Shown: piece by piece, positions 26,750 through 35,512 of the stretch
Layout of the letters: every line of letters begins with the position of its first letter
Numbering within the stretch: the stretch's first letter is position 1
Assembly (NCBI GenBank): GCA_020849105.1
Contig: JADLGW010000050.1
Coordinates: 62,001-126,000 of the forward strand
Length of the DNA: 64,000 nt
Source of the DNA: Phycisphaerales bacterium
GTDB lineage: Bacteria > Planctomycetota > Phycisphaerae > Phycisphaerales > UBA1924
Direction of reading: 5' to 3'
Notes under the pieces: model-generated
The model's input: the letters and a program-made list of their open reading frames with translations, nothing else
Told to the model about the DNA's origin: nothing
The model's database searches: none
Program-made: the position numbers and the translations under genes

Positions 26750-27600
26750 GCCGGCCCGCCCTGCCGAGCCGGCCCCTCCCCATGGGACGGGTCCGGGCAC
26801 GCCGCCGCGGGGTGCGCGTGGACATGCAGGTCGCCGAAGATCGCGGCCACGTCATGTCGGAACACCTCCGCCAGCACCGCCGGGGTCAGGCCCTCCGGTG
26901 CGACGTGGCTGTGGAGCGTGCGGCTCAGGCACGCCACCCGGTCGCACCCCGCGGCGATCGCCCGCAGGTCGTGGCTCACCGTGACGATCGTCAGGCCCAG
27001 TTCGCGGTGCAGGTCCCGCACCAGGCCGGCGAAGCGCTGCTGCCCGGCCGGGTCGATGCCCACCGTGGGCTCATCCATCAGCAGGATGCGGGGGCCCGCC
27101 GCCAGCGCTCGCGCGATCATGACCCGTTGCATCTGCCCGCCGGACAGTTTTCCGGCCGGATGATCGCCCAGGTCGGATGCGCCCACCAGGGCCAGTGACC
27201 TGTCCACACGCCCCGCCCGCTCCCGCGGCAGCGCACGCCACGGCGCGACACCCCGCCCGGCGCCCATCGCCACAACCTGCCGAACACTCACCGGGAACGC
27301 CATCTCCGCTTCCAGCCGCTGGGGCACATACCCGATGACCCCCTCACGCCGCGCCCGCTCCGGCGGCATCCCCCACACACGGATCGAACCCGATTGGGGC
27401 GTCAGCAGCCCGAGCGTCAGGCGGAGCAGCGTCGTCTTCCCTCCACCGTTGGGCCCGAGGATGCCGAGACGTTCACCCTGCCGAACGTCCAGTGTTATCC
27501 CCTCCAGGGCCGGGCGCGAGCCGCCGGAGCCCGGGTACGCGAAGGACACACCCCTGTACTCGATGGCGGGACCGGCGAAGGGCGTGGCCGCACTGGGCAT
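26746..27600 (-). CDS. znuC: Metal ABC transporter ATP-binding protein (ZnuC type)
   Basis: The 284-residue ATPase has Walker A GPNGGGKTT, signature KLSGGQMQR, Walker B RILLMDEPTVGID and the H-loop VSHD. The C-terminus after about residue 235 adds a His-containing tail (GDLHVHAHPAAACPD) that could bind metal. It energises the permease encoded immediately downstream. The ATG lies 12 bases after the stop of the binding-protein gene, so all three form one operon in the order A-C-B. Confidence 0.92.
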   Translation of the reverse strand: MPSAATPFAGPAIEYRGVSFAYPGSGGSRPALEGITLDVRQGERLGILGPNGGGKTTLLRLTLGLLTPQSGSIRVWGMPPERARREGVIGYVPQRLEAEMAFPVSVRQVVAMGAGRGVAPWRALPRERAGRVDRSLALVGASDLGDHPAGKLSGGQMQRVMIARALAAGPRILLMDEPTVGIDPAGQQRFAGLVRDLHRELGLTIVTVSHDLRAIAAGCDRVACLSRTLHSHVAPEGLTPAVLAEVFRHDVAAIFGDLHVHAHPAAACPDPSHGEGPARQGGPA

Positions 27601-27612
27601 AGGAAACCGAGT

Positions 27613-28509
27613 CTATCTGCCGCCGGTGGAGAGGACGCGGACCAGTTCGTCAAGGTTGCGCTGCATCAGATCAAACCAGTCCTCGCGCCCCTCCGGGTCG
27701 AGCGTCCCCACGGGCACGCCGGCGGCTTCGGCGATCGCGCGTGCGGCCGCACCGCTGAACTGGGGCTCCACGAACACCGCACGCGCCCCGGAGTGGCGCA
27801 CCGCGTCCACCGCGCCGGCCACCTGGCCGGGGGTCGGCTCCTGGCCTTCAATCGGCCGGATCACGGCCGCGATCTTCAGCCCGTATCGCTCCGCAACCCG
27901 GCCGAATGCGTTGTGGTGGGTCACGATGGACATGCCTTCGAAGGGCGCCAGGCGGGTTCTGTATTCGGTGTCCACCGCGGCCACGCGCCGAAGTACGTCC
28001 GCCTCGATCGCGGCGTCACCGCTCCGCCGGGCGCCGGGCAGGCCGCGGATCGTCCCGCTCAACTCAACGAGGAGAACCTGGACGAGCGACGGGTCCAGCC
28101 ACAGGTGCGGGTCGGGGCCCGAATGGTCGTGGTCATCCGAGTGGTCCCCGCCGTGCCCGGAGATGTTCGCCGCCTGCGCGAAGCAGACGACCTTCTGCGC
28201 CCGGCGCGGATGGGTCCGAAGGAACCTGGCCACCTGCGGGTCGAGCCCCAAACCGACGTACACCACCAGGTCCGCATCCCCGAGTGCGGCCAGGTCCGCC
28301 GGTGTCATCTCGTACCCGTGGAGTGAGCGTCCGGCCGGTACGAGCGTCCGGACCTCCGCATCCGGCGGCGCCAGCGCCCTCACCAGCCCGGACAGCGGCG
28401 CGACGGAAACAACGATCCGCATCGGCCCCGCACGGCGCGTCGGCGGACCCGAATCGCACCCCGCCCAGGTGAGAACACAGGCCAGCAGCAGCAGAATGGA
28501 CGCCCGCAT
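27613..28509 (-). CDS. znuA: Metal-binding lipoprotein of ABC importer (ZnuA type)
   Basis: This 298-residue cluster A-I binding protein has a lipoprotein signal with lipobox WAGC (C18). A His/Asp-rich loop (GHGGDHSDDHDHSG, about 128-141) precedes PHLWLDP. Such loops are typical of zinc-specific ZnuA proteins, so Zn2+ is more likely than Mn2+. Further metal ligands are expected at H around VTHHNAFG and at the C-terminal Asp/Glu. It is the first gene of the operon. A 14-bp palindrome overlaps its likely promoter. Confidence 0.9.
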   Translation of the reverse strand: MRASILLLLACVLTWAGCDSGPPTRRAGPMRIVVSVAPLSGLVRALAPPDAEVRTLVPAGRSLHGYEMTPADLAALGDADLVVYVGLGLDPQVARFLRTHPRRAQKVVCFAQAANISGHGGDHSDDHDHSGPDPHLWLDPSLVQVLLVELSGTIRGLPGARRSGDAAIEADVLRRVAAVDTEYRTRLAPFEGMSIVTHHNAFGRVAERYGLKIAAVIRPIEGQEPTPGQVAGAVDAVRHSGARAVFVEPQFSGAAARAIAEAAGVPVGTLDPEGREDWFDLMQRNLDELVRVLSTGGR

Positions 28510-28549
28510 GACGCTCCGCAGAAGGGACCGGACTGGCCCGCACCCAGCC

Positions 28550-28563
28550 GAGGGTATACCCTC
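28550..28563. promoter_or_regulatory. 14-bp perfect palindrome at znuACB promoter, candidate operator
   Basis: GAGGGTATACCCTC is a perfect inverted repeat centred about 47 bases upstream of the znuA ATG. It contains TATACC, a likely -10 on the minus strand. A repressor bound here (for example a Zur or DtxR-type metal regulator) would block the promoter. The binding protein is unknown. Confidence 0.4.
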
Positions 28564-28593
28564 CTTCCCTTCGCCGGGTTCGCCCGGCGCGCC

Positions 28594-28666
28594 GGGGCGG
28601 TAGCTCAGTTGGTAGAGCGCATCGTTCGCAATGATGAGGTCGGGAGTTCGACTCTCCTCCGCTCCA
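28594..28666 (+). tRNA. tRNA-Ala (anticodon CGC)
   Basis: A full cloverleaf of 73 bases folds here. The acceptor stem pairs GGGGCGG with CCGCTCC and has the G3-U70 wobble that marks tRNA-Ala. The D stem GCTC/GAGC, the anticodon stem CATCG/TGATG with loop TTCGCAA, and the T stem GGGAG/CTCCT with loop TTCGACT are all present. The anticodon CGC reads GCG, a common alanine codon in this GC-rich genome. The 3' CCA is not encoded. A terminator follows. Confidence 0.95.
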
Positions 28667-28673
28667 CTTGCGC

Positions 28674-28703
28674 AAGAAGCCCTGACTCCACGGGGCTTCT
28701 TTG
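28674..28703 (+). terminator. Rho-independent terminator after tRNA-Ala
   Basis: A nine-base stem (AAGAAGCCC paired with GGGCTTCTT) with a ten-base loop is followed by a short T-rich tail. It lies eight bases after the tRNA end. Confidence 0.75.
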
Positions 28704-28729
28704 CTTTCGTACACGCCCGACGTGCCCGC

Positions 28730-30337
28730 CTACGGGATATTGACGTTCGCCTTCAGCAGCCGCGAGAGCCCCGCTTCGATCAGCGGCTTGCACAGGATCA
28801 CCAGGAGCGTGGCCGCGGCCAGATACGGGCCGTAGGGCATCGCCCGCGCGGTCGAGCCCGAGAAGATGCGCTGCACGATCACGAAGTAGATCCCGACGAA
28901 CGCCGCGATGAAGAACGCCAGCGTCGCGTCGATCCAGCCCAGGCACGCGCCGACCGCCGCCATCAGGTGGACGTCGCCCAGCCCCATCGCCTCCTTGCCG
29001 AACGCCAGCGACCCGGCGATGCGGACGAACCACACCACGCCGCCCCCGACCAGGTACCCGAGCAGGCTCCCCGCGAGCGCCGCGACCCACAGCGGCGGCG
29101 TCGCGGCCCCGACCATCCACCAGTGGCCCGCGTACCAGCCCAGAAGCCCGAGCGAGGCCGCGGGCGCCAGGAACGCCATTTCGCGCACCATCTCGCGCCG
29201 GGCGTGCGGGTACATGACCCAGGCGTCCGCGGGGCTCGCCTCCTGGGCGCTCACATCTCCGCCCCGCGATCGCGCCCGCCGCGCAACACCGGACAGGATC
29301 GGACCCAGCAGCAGCCCGGCGAGCCCGCCCCACCACCCGGGCTTGCCCGCAAGGGTCGCCGCACCGGCGCCGAGCGCCGTCACCACAAGGGTCTCCAGCA
29401 CGACGCGTGCAGCCAGCGGCATCGGCTCCGCCGGCAGCCCGGAGCCGTCCACCTTCGGCGGAGGCTCCCCTTCCGCCGCGCCGCTCGTCGCCGCCGCGGG
29501 CTCGGAAGCCGGTCCACCGCCTGTATCGACGCCCCCCGGCGTCTCCGCTCCGCCTGTTGCGTGCGCCTGCTCCCGCTCCCACTTCTCGTAGTCGGCGAAA
29601 CTCCGCCCGATCAGGCGCGAGGCCAGAAGCACGTTGCCGATGATGAGCCCGACCCCGGCCCCCGCGGCCGCGAGGGTCCACGGCCAGCCCCCTTCCCACA
29701 GGCCGTGCCCGAGGTTGCGCACCGGGGTCGGGATCGCCCAGATTTCGCCCGGGGCTGTGAACAGGGACCGCCGCTGCGGGGCAAGGCTGACCCAGGCCGC
29801 CAGCCCGGTGTGTACCGCGATGCCCACGATGGCCGGAACCCAGGTCAGCACCAAGGGGATCGTGAAGGTGCGCGCATCGACCAGGGTCATGGCGATCAGT
29901 GAACCAACCAGGCAGAGCAGCATCACGAACAGGGGCCAGGACACCATCGCCTCGCCGCGTGCCCACTCAGGCTTGATCGTTCCCCAGTCGATGCCGAGCC
30001 ACACGGCGTGGGCCGGCACGACGTACCACAGCAGGTACAGGAGCCCGAACACCACGGCCGTCAGGGCCTCGACCAGCGGGTACTCCGGCGAGATCGGCGA
30101 CCGGCAGAACCGGCACCGGCCCCGCAGCAGCAGCCAGCCGAACACGGGGAAGTTCTCGCGAAACGTGAGTTGCGTCCCGCACGACGGGCAGCGTGAGGGC
30201 GGGCGGACGACGCTGAGCCCCCGCGGCAGCCGGTAGACCAGGACGTTGATAAGCGACCCTACGCACCCGCCGAACGCCATGGCAAAGAGCAGCCACACGA
30301 TGCTCAGCGCCCACATGGGGTCGATCCAGGCGGGCAT
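28730..30337 (-). CDS. Prepilin peptidase (A24) with large central insertion
   Basis: The 535-residue protein is about twice the usual length. It has the N-terminal zinc site C50/C53 and C75/C78, then the first catalytic Asp (D154) in TLVDARTFTIP and the second (D455) in MGLGDVHLM. These Asp residues are about 300 apart, against roughly 60 in standard prepilin peptidases. The insertion contains additional membrane helices and a Pro/Ala/Gly/acidic linker. The enzyme cleaves and probably N-methylates type IV pilin-like or type II secretion pseudopilin precursors. The start ATG at 30337 shares a base with the xseB stop (TGATG). Confidence 0.85.
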   Translation of the reverse strand: MPAWIDPMWALSIVWLLFAMAFGGCVGSLINVLVYRLPRGLSVVRPPSRCPSCGTQLTFRENFPVFGWLLLRGRCRFCRSPISPEYPLVEALTAVVFGLLYLLWYVVPAHAVWLGIDWGTIKPEWARGEAMVSWPLFVMLLCLVGSLIAMTLVDARTFTIPLVLTWVPAIVGIAVHTGLAAWVSLAPQRRSLFTAPGEIWAIPTPVRNLGHGLWEGGWPWTLAAAGAGVGLIIGNVLLASRLIGRSFADYEKWEREQAHATGGAETPGGVDTGGGPASEPAAATSGAAEGEPPPKVDGSGLPAEPMPLAARVVLETLVVTALGAGAATLAGKPGWWGGLAGLLLGPILSGVARRARSRGGDVSAQEASPADAWVMYPHARREMVREMAFLAPAASLGLLGWYAGHWWMVGAATPPLWVAALAGSLLGYLVGGGVVWFVRIAGSLAFGKEAMGLGDVHLMAAVGACLGWIDATLAFFIAAFVGIYFVIVQRIFSGSTARAMPYGPYLAAATLLVILCKPLIEAGLSRLLKANVNIP

Positions 30338-30615
30338 CAGAAGGGTGTGTCCTCTTCGTTTGGCAGGGACGCGGCCTGGCCGGATCGCGGTGCCGCGGCC
30401 GTCTCCGCGTGCATCTGGGCGGTCAGGTCGCGGACCCGCTGCTCCGCCTTCTGAAGCGTCTCCCGGCACGCCCTGATCAGGGCCGCCCCGCGTTCATACT
30501 CGGCGATCGACCGTTCCAGACCGATCTCGCCCGACTCGATCCGCGCGACAATCGCCTCGATCTCCTCGATCGCCTCGTCGAACGTCGGTGGGTCCACGGG
30601 TTCCGGCACGGGCAC
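30337..30615 (-). CDS. xseB: Exodeoxyribonuclease VII small subunit
   Basis: This 92-residue protein has the family helical hairpin, with FDEAIEEIEAIVARIESGEI and LERSIAEYERGAALI. It forms the small subunit of ExoVII, which degrades single-stranded DNA with the large subunit encoded three bases upstream. It begins at GTG. The C-terminus after residue 70 is variable and probably disordered. Confidence 0.9.
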   Translation of the reverse strand: MPVPEPVDPPTFDEAIEEIEAIVARIESGEIGLERSIAEYERGAALIRACRETLQKAEQRVRDLTAQMHAETAAAPRSGQAASLPNEEDTPF

Positions 30616-30618
30616 ACC

Positions 30619-32067
30619 TTACCCGCCGCCGCCGAAAAGGTCGAACTCGCCGGTGTCGGCTCGCGGCCGCACCCGGGCCGGCCTGCGGGCCGGGGAGCCT
30701 TCGACCACCGAACCGAACGAGCCGTCCGCCACCCGGGTCACGACACGGTCGCCGGGACGCACATCCGCCGGTGAGCGGACCAATCGTCCATCTTCGCGCC
30801 GGGTGTAGGAGAAGCCCCGCTCCAGCACGCCCGCCGGGCCGACGGAGCCCAGATGCCGCTCCAGGGCGCTGAGCCGCTCGGTGCGACGGGGCACCAGGCC
30901 GCGTGCCGCCCGTTCCAAGCGGTCCGCGAGGACCTCGAGCGCGGGGCGGGCGGTGCGCCCCCGGATCGCGCCCCGGAGCCGCACCGCCAGGGTCTCGATA
31001 CATGCCCAGCGCGCGGCCAGGACCGCCGTCGGTCGAACACGCTCGAGCGCCGCGCCCGCCAGGTCCAGCCGGTGACGCTCGCGCCCCAGGCGCGCCCTCG
31101 TTGTTGCGCCCAGGACCCGCGCCAGGCCGCCCGCCCGCGCCCCGCTGTCGCGCACGAACCGCGTCAGGGTCCGCCGGAGTTGGTTGCCCCGCGCCGCCAG
31201 TTGGTCAAGGAGTGCCGCAGAGTCCGGGGTGAGACGGACCGCCGCCTGCGTGGGCGTGGCGCACCGCAGGTCCGCGACCAGTTCAGCGATCGTCGTGTCC
31301 ACCTCGTGTCCGATGGCCGCCACCACCGGCACCGGGCTCTCACGGATTGCCGCGGCCACGACCCGTTCATTGAAGGTCCACAGGTCCTCCTTGGACCCCC
31401 CGCCGCGGGTGACCAGGATCACGTCGATCCCCTCGCGGCTGTGGACGCGACCGGCCCATCGCACGGCCGCGGCCACGGCGTCCGCCGCACCCTGCCCCTG
31501 TACAGGCACGTCCAGCAGGATCACTTCGGCCACGCGGCACCGCCGCCGCATCGTTTCCAGGACGTCCTGCAGCGCGGCTCCGGTGCCGCTCGTCACGACG
31601 GCAACTCGGCCCGGGAACGCGGGGATCGGGCGTTTGCGGGCCTCGTCAAACCAGCCCGCCTCGCGGAGTTCGTTGCACAGCGCCCGGAACGCCGCGTCCA
31701 GGACCCCTTCGCCCACAGGCTCGATCTTCGTCACGAGCAGGGAGGTGCGGCCGCCCTTTCCCCAGTAATCCGGGCGCCCGGTCACAACGACCTCGTGCCC
31801 GTTCACCGGCGTGAACCCGCTGACGCGAACGGCCTGGCCGAACATCACGCACGGGACGACGCTCTCGGCGTCCTTCAGGGAGAAGTACCAGTGCGACCCG
31901 GGTTTGAAACCGCTGACCTCCCCCACCACGCGGACCGGAGAAGGGAAGCCGGCCTGGATTGTGTCACCCAGCCGCTGCGAGAGTTGCATGACCGTGAGCA
32001 CGCCGGCGTCACGGGCCGGTGCCTTCGCGCCCGCCATTTTCGTTGGATCAAACGGGAGCCGGGCCAT
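30619..32067 (-). CDS. xseA: Exodeoxyribonuclease VII large subunit
   Basis: The 482-residue protein has an N-terminal OB fold (about 22-120) that begins LTVMQLSQRLGDTI and contains FKPGSHWYFSLKD. The catalytic domain follows with PAFPGRVAVVTSGTGAALQD, VILVTRGGGSKEDLWTFNE and IGHEVDTTIAELVADLR. It degrades single-stranded DNA in repair. Its start overlaps the end of the membrane protein gene at 32048 by 20 bases, and a GATAAT box sits inside that overlap, so it can be expressed independently. Confidence 0.93.
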   Translation of the reverse strand: MARLPFDPTKMAGAKAPARDAGVLTVMQLSQRLGDTIQAGFPSPVRVVGEVSGFKPGSHWYFSLKDAESVVPCVMFGQAVRVSGFTPVNGHEVVVTGRPDYWGKGGRTSLLVTKIEPVGEGVLDAAFRALCNELREAGWFDEARKRPIPAFPGRVAVVTSGTGAALQDVLETMRRRCRVAEVILLDVPVQGQGAADAVAAAVRWAGRVHSREGIDVILVTRGGGSKEDLWTFNERVVAAAIRESPVPVVAAIGHEVDTTIAELVADLRCATPTQAAVRLTPDSAALLDQLAARGNQLRRTLTRFVRDSGARAGGLARVLGATTRARLGRERHRLDLAGAALERVRPTAVLAARWACIETLAVRLRGAIRGRTARPALEVLADRLERAARGLVPRRTERLSALERHLGSVGPAGVLERGFSYTRREDGRLVRSPADVRPGDRVVTRVADGSFGSVVEGSPARRPARVRPRADTGEFDLFGGGG

Positions 32068-32602
32068 GAGACATTATCCCACCGGCCGCACCACCCGGGA
32101 CACGACCGCCCGCGGGGGCCCCGCACTCCGGGCACACGGAACCCGCGCCTCCGCGAAGGTCGTATCCACACCGGGTGCAGCAGCCCGGGTCGCTCACACG
32201 CCTGACAAGCGACCACGCGACCCCCGTCAAACCCGCAACCCCCAGAAGCCACGGCCAGATCGGGACCCAGGTCGCCCGCAGCGTCATGATCGCGGTGACA
32301 CCTCCGGTCGTGCTCGCAAGGCGCCCTTCGGATGAAGAGGGCTTCCACCCACCAGGGCCGGCCATTATGACCGCGGCCGTCATCTCCGGGTGGCCCAGCC
32401 GCCACAGTTTCGGCGTGCGCTGAATCGGCACGCTGCCCCACCCGATCTCGACATCGCCCCGCACAACCCCGACGCTCAGCCGCGACACACTGAGCCACGA
32501 GGGCCGAACGTAACTCAGCGCCAGCCCCGCCGCGAGCGCCGCCGTCAGCACAACGGCGGCGCCGAATGCCAGGTTGACACAGCGCTGCCGGCGCGGGCGC
32601 AC
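32048..32602 (-). CDS. Membrane protein with C-terminal CGYDLRG zinc ribbon
   Basis: The product has 184 residues: an N-terminal membrane helix (about 10-30), a soluble middle part, a second helix (about 115-135) and a ribbon CTRCGYDLRGGAGSVCPECG. The same ribbon type occurs in the proteins encoded at 43623 and, in degenerate form, 37024. It is common in Planctomycetes but has no known function. The gene starts at GTG and overlaps xseA by 20 bases at its end. Confidence 0.7.
   Translation of the reverse strand: MRPRRQRCVNLAFGAAVVLTAALAAGLALSYVRPSWLSVSRLSVGVVRGDVEIGWGSVPIQRTPKLWRLGHPEMTAAVIMAGPGGWKPSSSEGRLASTTGGVTAIMTLRATWVPIWPWLLGVAGLTGVAWSLVRRVSDPGCCTRCGYDLRGGAGSVCPECGAPAGGRVPGGAAGGIMSHGPAPV
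32073..32078 (-). promoter_or_regulatory. Candidate -10 box of xseA (leaderless)
   Basis: GATAAT, five of six matches to the sigma-70 consensus, ends five bases before the ATG. It lies inside the 3' end of the upstream gene. Confidence 0.45.
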
Positions 32603-32603
32603 G

Positions 32604-33221
32604 CTATCGCCCCGTGGCGACCGCGCGGGGCCGGGTGCGCCGGGCCCGTGGCTTGGCCTCCGCGACGCGTCCGCCCCTGAGCGCTATGGCCTCGCCCCGC
32701 CGGATGACCGCCCCGCACTCGCGGCACATCCGTCGCTCGACCGGGCCGTCCCAGAAATCCTCCATGATCCGCTTCAGATCCTGATCGATCTTCTTGAGCA
32801 CCCACCTGGCCTCATGCACGAGGGCGTCGCACTTCGGGCAGTACCACCGCAGGGCATCCTCCCGCGGACGGCCCTTGGCGTCCGTTCCGCGCGGGAACTC
32901 GACGATCAGGCCGACCGTCCCCGCCGGCCGCTGCGGGCGGTGCGGCACCCAGCGCGGCAGCAGGAACAACTCACCCTCCTTGATGATCACGTCGTACGGC
33001 TTCGACCCGTCGAGCGGTCGCACACGCACCGCGATGTCGCCCTCCAGTTGGTAGAACAACTCCTCCGTCGGGTTGACGTGGAAGTCATTCCGCGTATTGG
33101 GGCCGCCCGACACGAACAGGATGGCGTCGTCCGAGCCCGTGAAGAGTTGGCGGTTGGACACCGGTGGCTTGAGGTGCCGGCGGTTGTCCTTGATCCACTT
33201 CCGGAGGTTCATCGTCTCCAT
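32604..33221 (-). CDS. haaO: 3-hydroxyanthranilate 3,4-dioxygenase
   Basis: This 205-residue cupin contains the Fe(II) ligands H48 and E54 in FHVNPTEELFYQ and H94 in WVPHRPQ. The C-terminus has a rubredoxin-like iron site with CPKC and CREC, found in the bacterial enzyme. It opens the ring of 3-hydroxyanthranilate to yield the precursor of quinolinate, in tryptophan catabolism or NAD synthesis. GGAGG five bases before the ATG supports the start. A TATACT box lies at 33239-33244. No other kynurenine-pathway genes are nearby. Confidence 0.9.
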   Translation of the reverse strand: METMNLRKWIKDNRRHLKPPVSNRQLFTGSDDAILFVSGGPNTRNDFHVNPTEELFYQLEGDIAVRVRPLDGSKPYDVIIKEGELFLLPRWVPHRPQRPAGTVGLIVEFPRGTDAKGRPREDALRWYCPKCDALVHEARWVLKKIDQDLKRIMEDFWDGPVERRMCRECGAVIRRGEAIALRGGRVAEAKPRARRTRPRAVATGR

Positions 33222-33315
33222 GCCGTCCTCCCACGCCCAGTATACCGCCGCAACGCCCGGCGCCCTCCACCGGTACAGTATTGACCGCGGCGCTCGCGCC
33301 CGACTGGAGATCCGC

Positions 33316-35466
33316 ATGCGTACGACGGCCCTTTGTCTGCTCGCCCTCGGCCTGTGCACCGCCCCGGCCCTGGCGCAGGTCACCTACCCCCCGACGCAGC
33401 GGGGCGACGTAACCGACACCTATTTCGGGGTCACGGTCCCCGACCCCTACCGCTGGCTGGAGGAACTCGATTCAGCCGCAACGAAGGCCTGGATCGAGGC
33501 GCAGAACACGATCACCTTCGCCTACCTGGAACAGATCCCCCAGCGGGGGGCGATCAAGCAGCGCATCACGGAGCTCTGGAACTACGAGCGCTACGGCATC
33601 CCCTTCAAGGAGGGGGGCAAGTACTTCTACACGTTCAACTCCGGTCTCCAGAACCAGAACATCCTGTACGTCGCCGATTCGCTCGACGCCGACCCCCGCG
33701 TCCTGCTGGACCCCAACACGTTCAGCCAGGACGCGACGGTGGCCCTCGCCTCCTACACCGTCAGCCCCGACGGCCGCTACATCGCCTACGGCACCAGCGA
33801 CGGCGGCACGGACTGGAAGAACTGGAGAATCCGGGACATCGCCACGGGCCAGGACACCCCCGACACCCTGACCTTCACCAAGTTCACCAACATGTCCTGG
33901 GCCCGCGACAGCGGCGGGATGTATTACAGCCGCCACCCGGCGGGCCCCGACGGCAAGGGGGACGGTTCCGCCCGCGTTTCCGTGTACTTCCACAAACTGG
34001 GTGAGCCGCAATCCGCCGACCCGCTCGTCTACGAACTGCCCGACGACCCGACCCGCAACCCCTACGCGACGGCGACCGAAGACGGGAAGTACCTCGTCAT
34101 CGGCGTGTACGAGGGCAACATCGCCAACGCCGTGCACTACCTGGACCTGCGCAGCCCCGGCGCGAAGGTTGTCCGCCTGCTCGACAAGTGGGACGCCCTG
34201 TACGAGTTCCTGGGCAACGAGGATTCGGTCTTCTACTTCCAGACCACCAACGGGGCGCCGAGGGGCCGCGTGGTTGCGATCGACGTGAAGGACCCGGCGG
34301 AGGGCAACTGGCGCACGGTCGTGCCGGAGGCCCAGGAGACGCTCGACACCGCGACGTTTGTCGGTCGGCGGATCGTGGCCCAGTACCTGAAGGATGCCAA
34401 GTCGGCCGTTCGCGTCTACACGCTGGAGGGCCAGGCCCAGGGCGAGGTTGCCCTGCCCGGCATCGGCAGCGCCGGCGGGTTCTCCGGTCACGAGACCGAT
34501 CCGGAGACCTTCTACTCCTTCTCCGGCTTCACCACCCCCATGGAGACCTACCGCTACAACGTCGTCACGGGTGAGTCCTCGCTCTTCAAGCGCCCCAGCG
34601 TCAAGGGGCTCAACCCCGACGCCTTTGAGACCACGCAGGTCTTCTACACCAGCAAGGACGGCACCCGCGTCCCGATGTTCATCGTGCACAAGAAGGGCCT
34701 GACCCTCGACGGCAACAACCCGACCCTGCTCTACGGCTACGGCGGCTTCAACATCTCCCTCACCCCCGGCTTCAGCACCTCGCGGATGGTCTGGATGGAG
34801 ATGGGCGGGGTGCTCGCCATCCCCAACATCCGCGGCGGCGGCGAGTACGGCAAGGCCTGGCACGAGGCGGGGATTCGGGAGCACAAGCAGAACGTCTTCG
34901 ACGACTTCATCGCGGCCGCCGAATGGCTCATCGCCAGCCGCTACACGTCCACCCCGCACCTGGCCATCCAGGGCGGCAGCAACGGCGGCCAGCTGATCGG
35001 CGCGTGCATGACCCAGCGTCCGGACCTGTTCGGCGCGTGCCTGCCCGCCGTCGGTGTGCTGGACATGCTGCGCTACCACCTGCCGAGCATGAACGCCCGG
35101 AACTGGTCCAGCGACTACGGCCTGTCCGAGAACGAGGCCGACTTCCGGGCGCAGATTGCGTACTCGCCCTACCAGAACGTCAAGAAGGGTACCTGCTACC
35201 CGCCCACGCTGGTCACCACCGCCGACCACGACGACCGCGTCGTCCCCTGGCACAGTTTCAAGTTCACCGCGGCCTTGCAGTGGGCCCAGTCGTGCGACAA
35301 CCCGGTCCTGATCCGCGTGGAAACCCGGGCCGGGCACGGCGCCGGCAAGCCCACATGGATGGTGATCGAGGACCTCGCGGACCAGTGGGCGTTCCTGGTA
35401 CGCGTCCTGAAGATGGAGCCGCACCTGCCCGAGGCTTCCGTCGCCCCGACCACGGCCTCGCAGTGA
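33316..35466 (+). CDS. Secreted prolyl oligopeptidase (S9A)
   Basis: The 716-residue enzyme has a signal peptide ending after ALAQ and a seven-bladed propeller domain followed by the alpha/beta hydrolase. The catalytic triad is S555 in [10 protein letters not shown], Asp near 640 in [14 protein letters not shown] and H674 in RAGHGAGKP. It cleaves short peptides after proline and, being exported, would act in the periplasm or outside. GGAGA precedes the ATG by five bases. It is divergent from haaO. Its stop faces the convergent aspartate kinase stop across about 45 bases. Confidence 0.93.
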   Translation: MRTTALCLLALGLCTAPALAQVTYPPTQRGDVTDTYFGVTVPDPYRWLEELDSAATKAWIEAQNTITFAYLEQIPQRGAIKQRITELWNYERYGIPFKEGGKYFYTFNSGLQNQNILYVADSLDADPRVLLDPNTFSQDATVALASYTVSPDGRYIAYGTSDGGTDWKNWRIRDIATGQDTPDTLTFTKFTNMSWARDSGGMYYSRHPAGPDGKGDGSARVSVYFHKLGEPQSADPLVYELPDDPTRNPYATATEDGKYLVIGVYEGNIANAVHYLDLRSPGAKVVRLLDKWDALYEFLGNEDSVFYFQTTNGAPRGRVVAIDVKDPAEGNWRTVVPEAQETLDTATFVGRRIVAQYLKDAKSAVRVYTLEGQAQGEVALPGIGSAGGFSGHETDPETFYSFSGFTTPMETYRYNVVTGESSLFKRPSVKGLNPDAFETTQVFYTSKDGTRVPMFIVHKKGLTLDGNNPTLLYGYGGFNISLTPGFSTSRMVWMEMGGVLAIPNIRGGGEYGKAWHEAGIREHKQNVFDDFIAAAEWLIASRYTSTPHLAIQGGSNGGQLIGACMTQRPDLFGACLPAVGVLDMLRYHLPSMNARNWSSDYGLSENEADFRAQIAYSPYQNVKKGTCYPPTLVTTADHDDRVVPWHSFKFTAALQWAQSCDNPVLIRVETRAGHGAGKPTWMVIEDLADQWAFLVRVLKMEPHLPEASVAPTTASQ

Positions 35467-35512
35467 CAGGGCGCCTCGCCCGGCGCGCCGCCCCGAGCCT
35501 GTAGCCGCGGCG

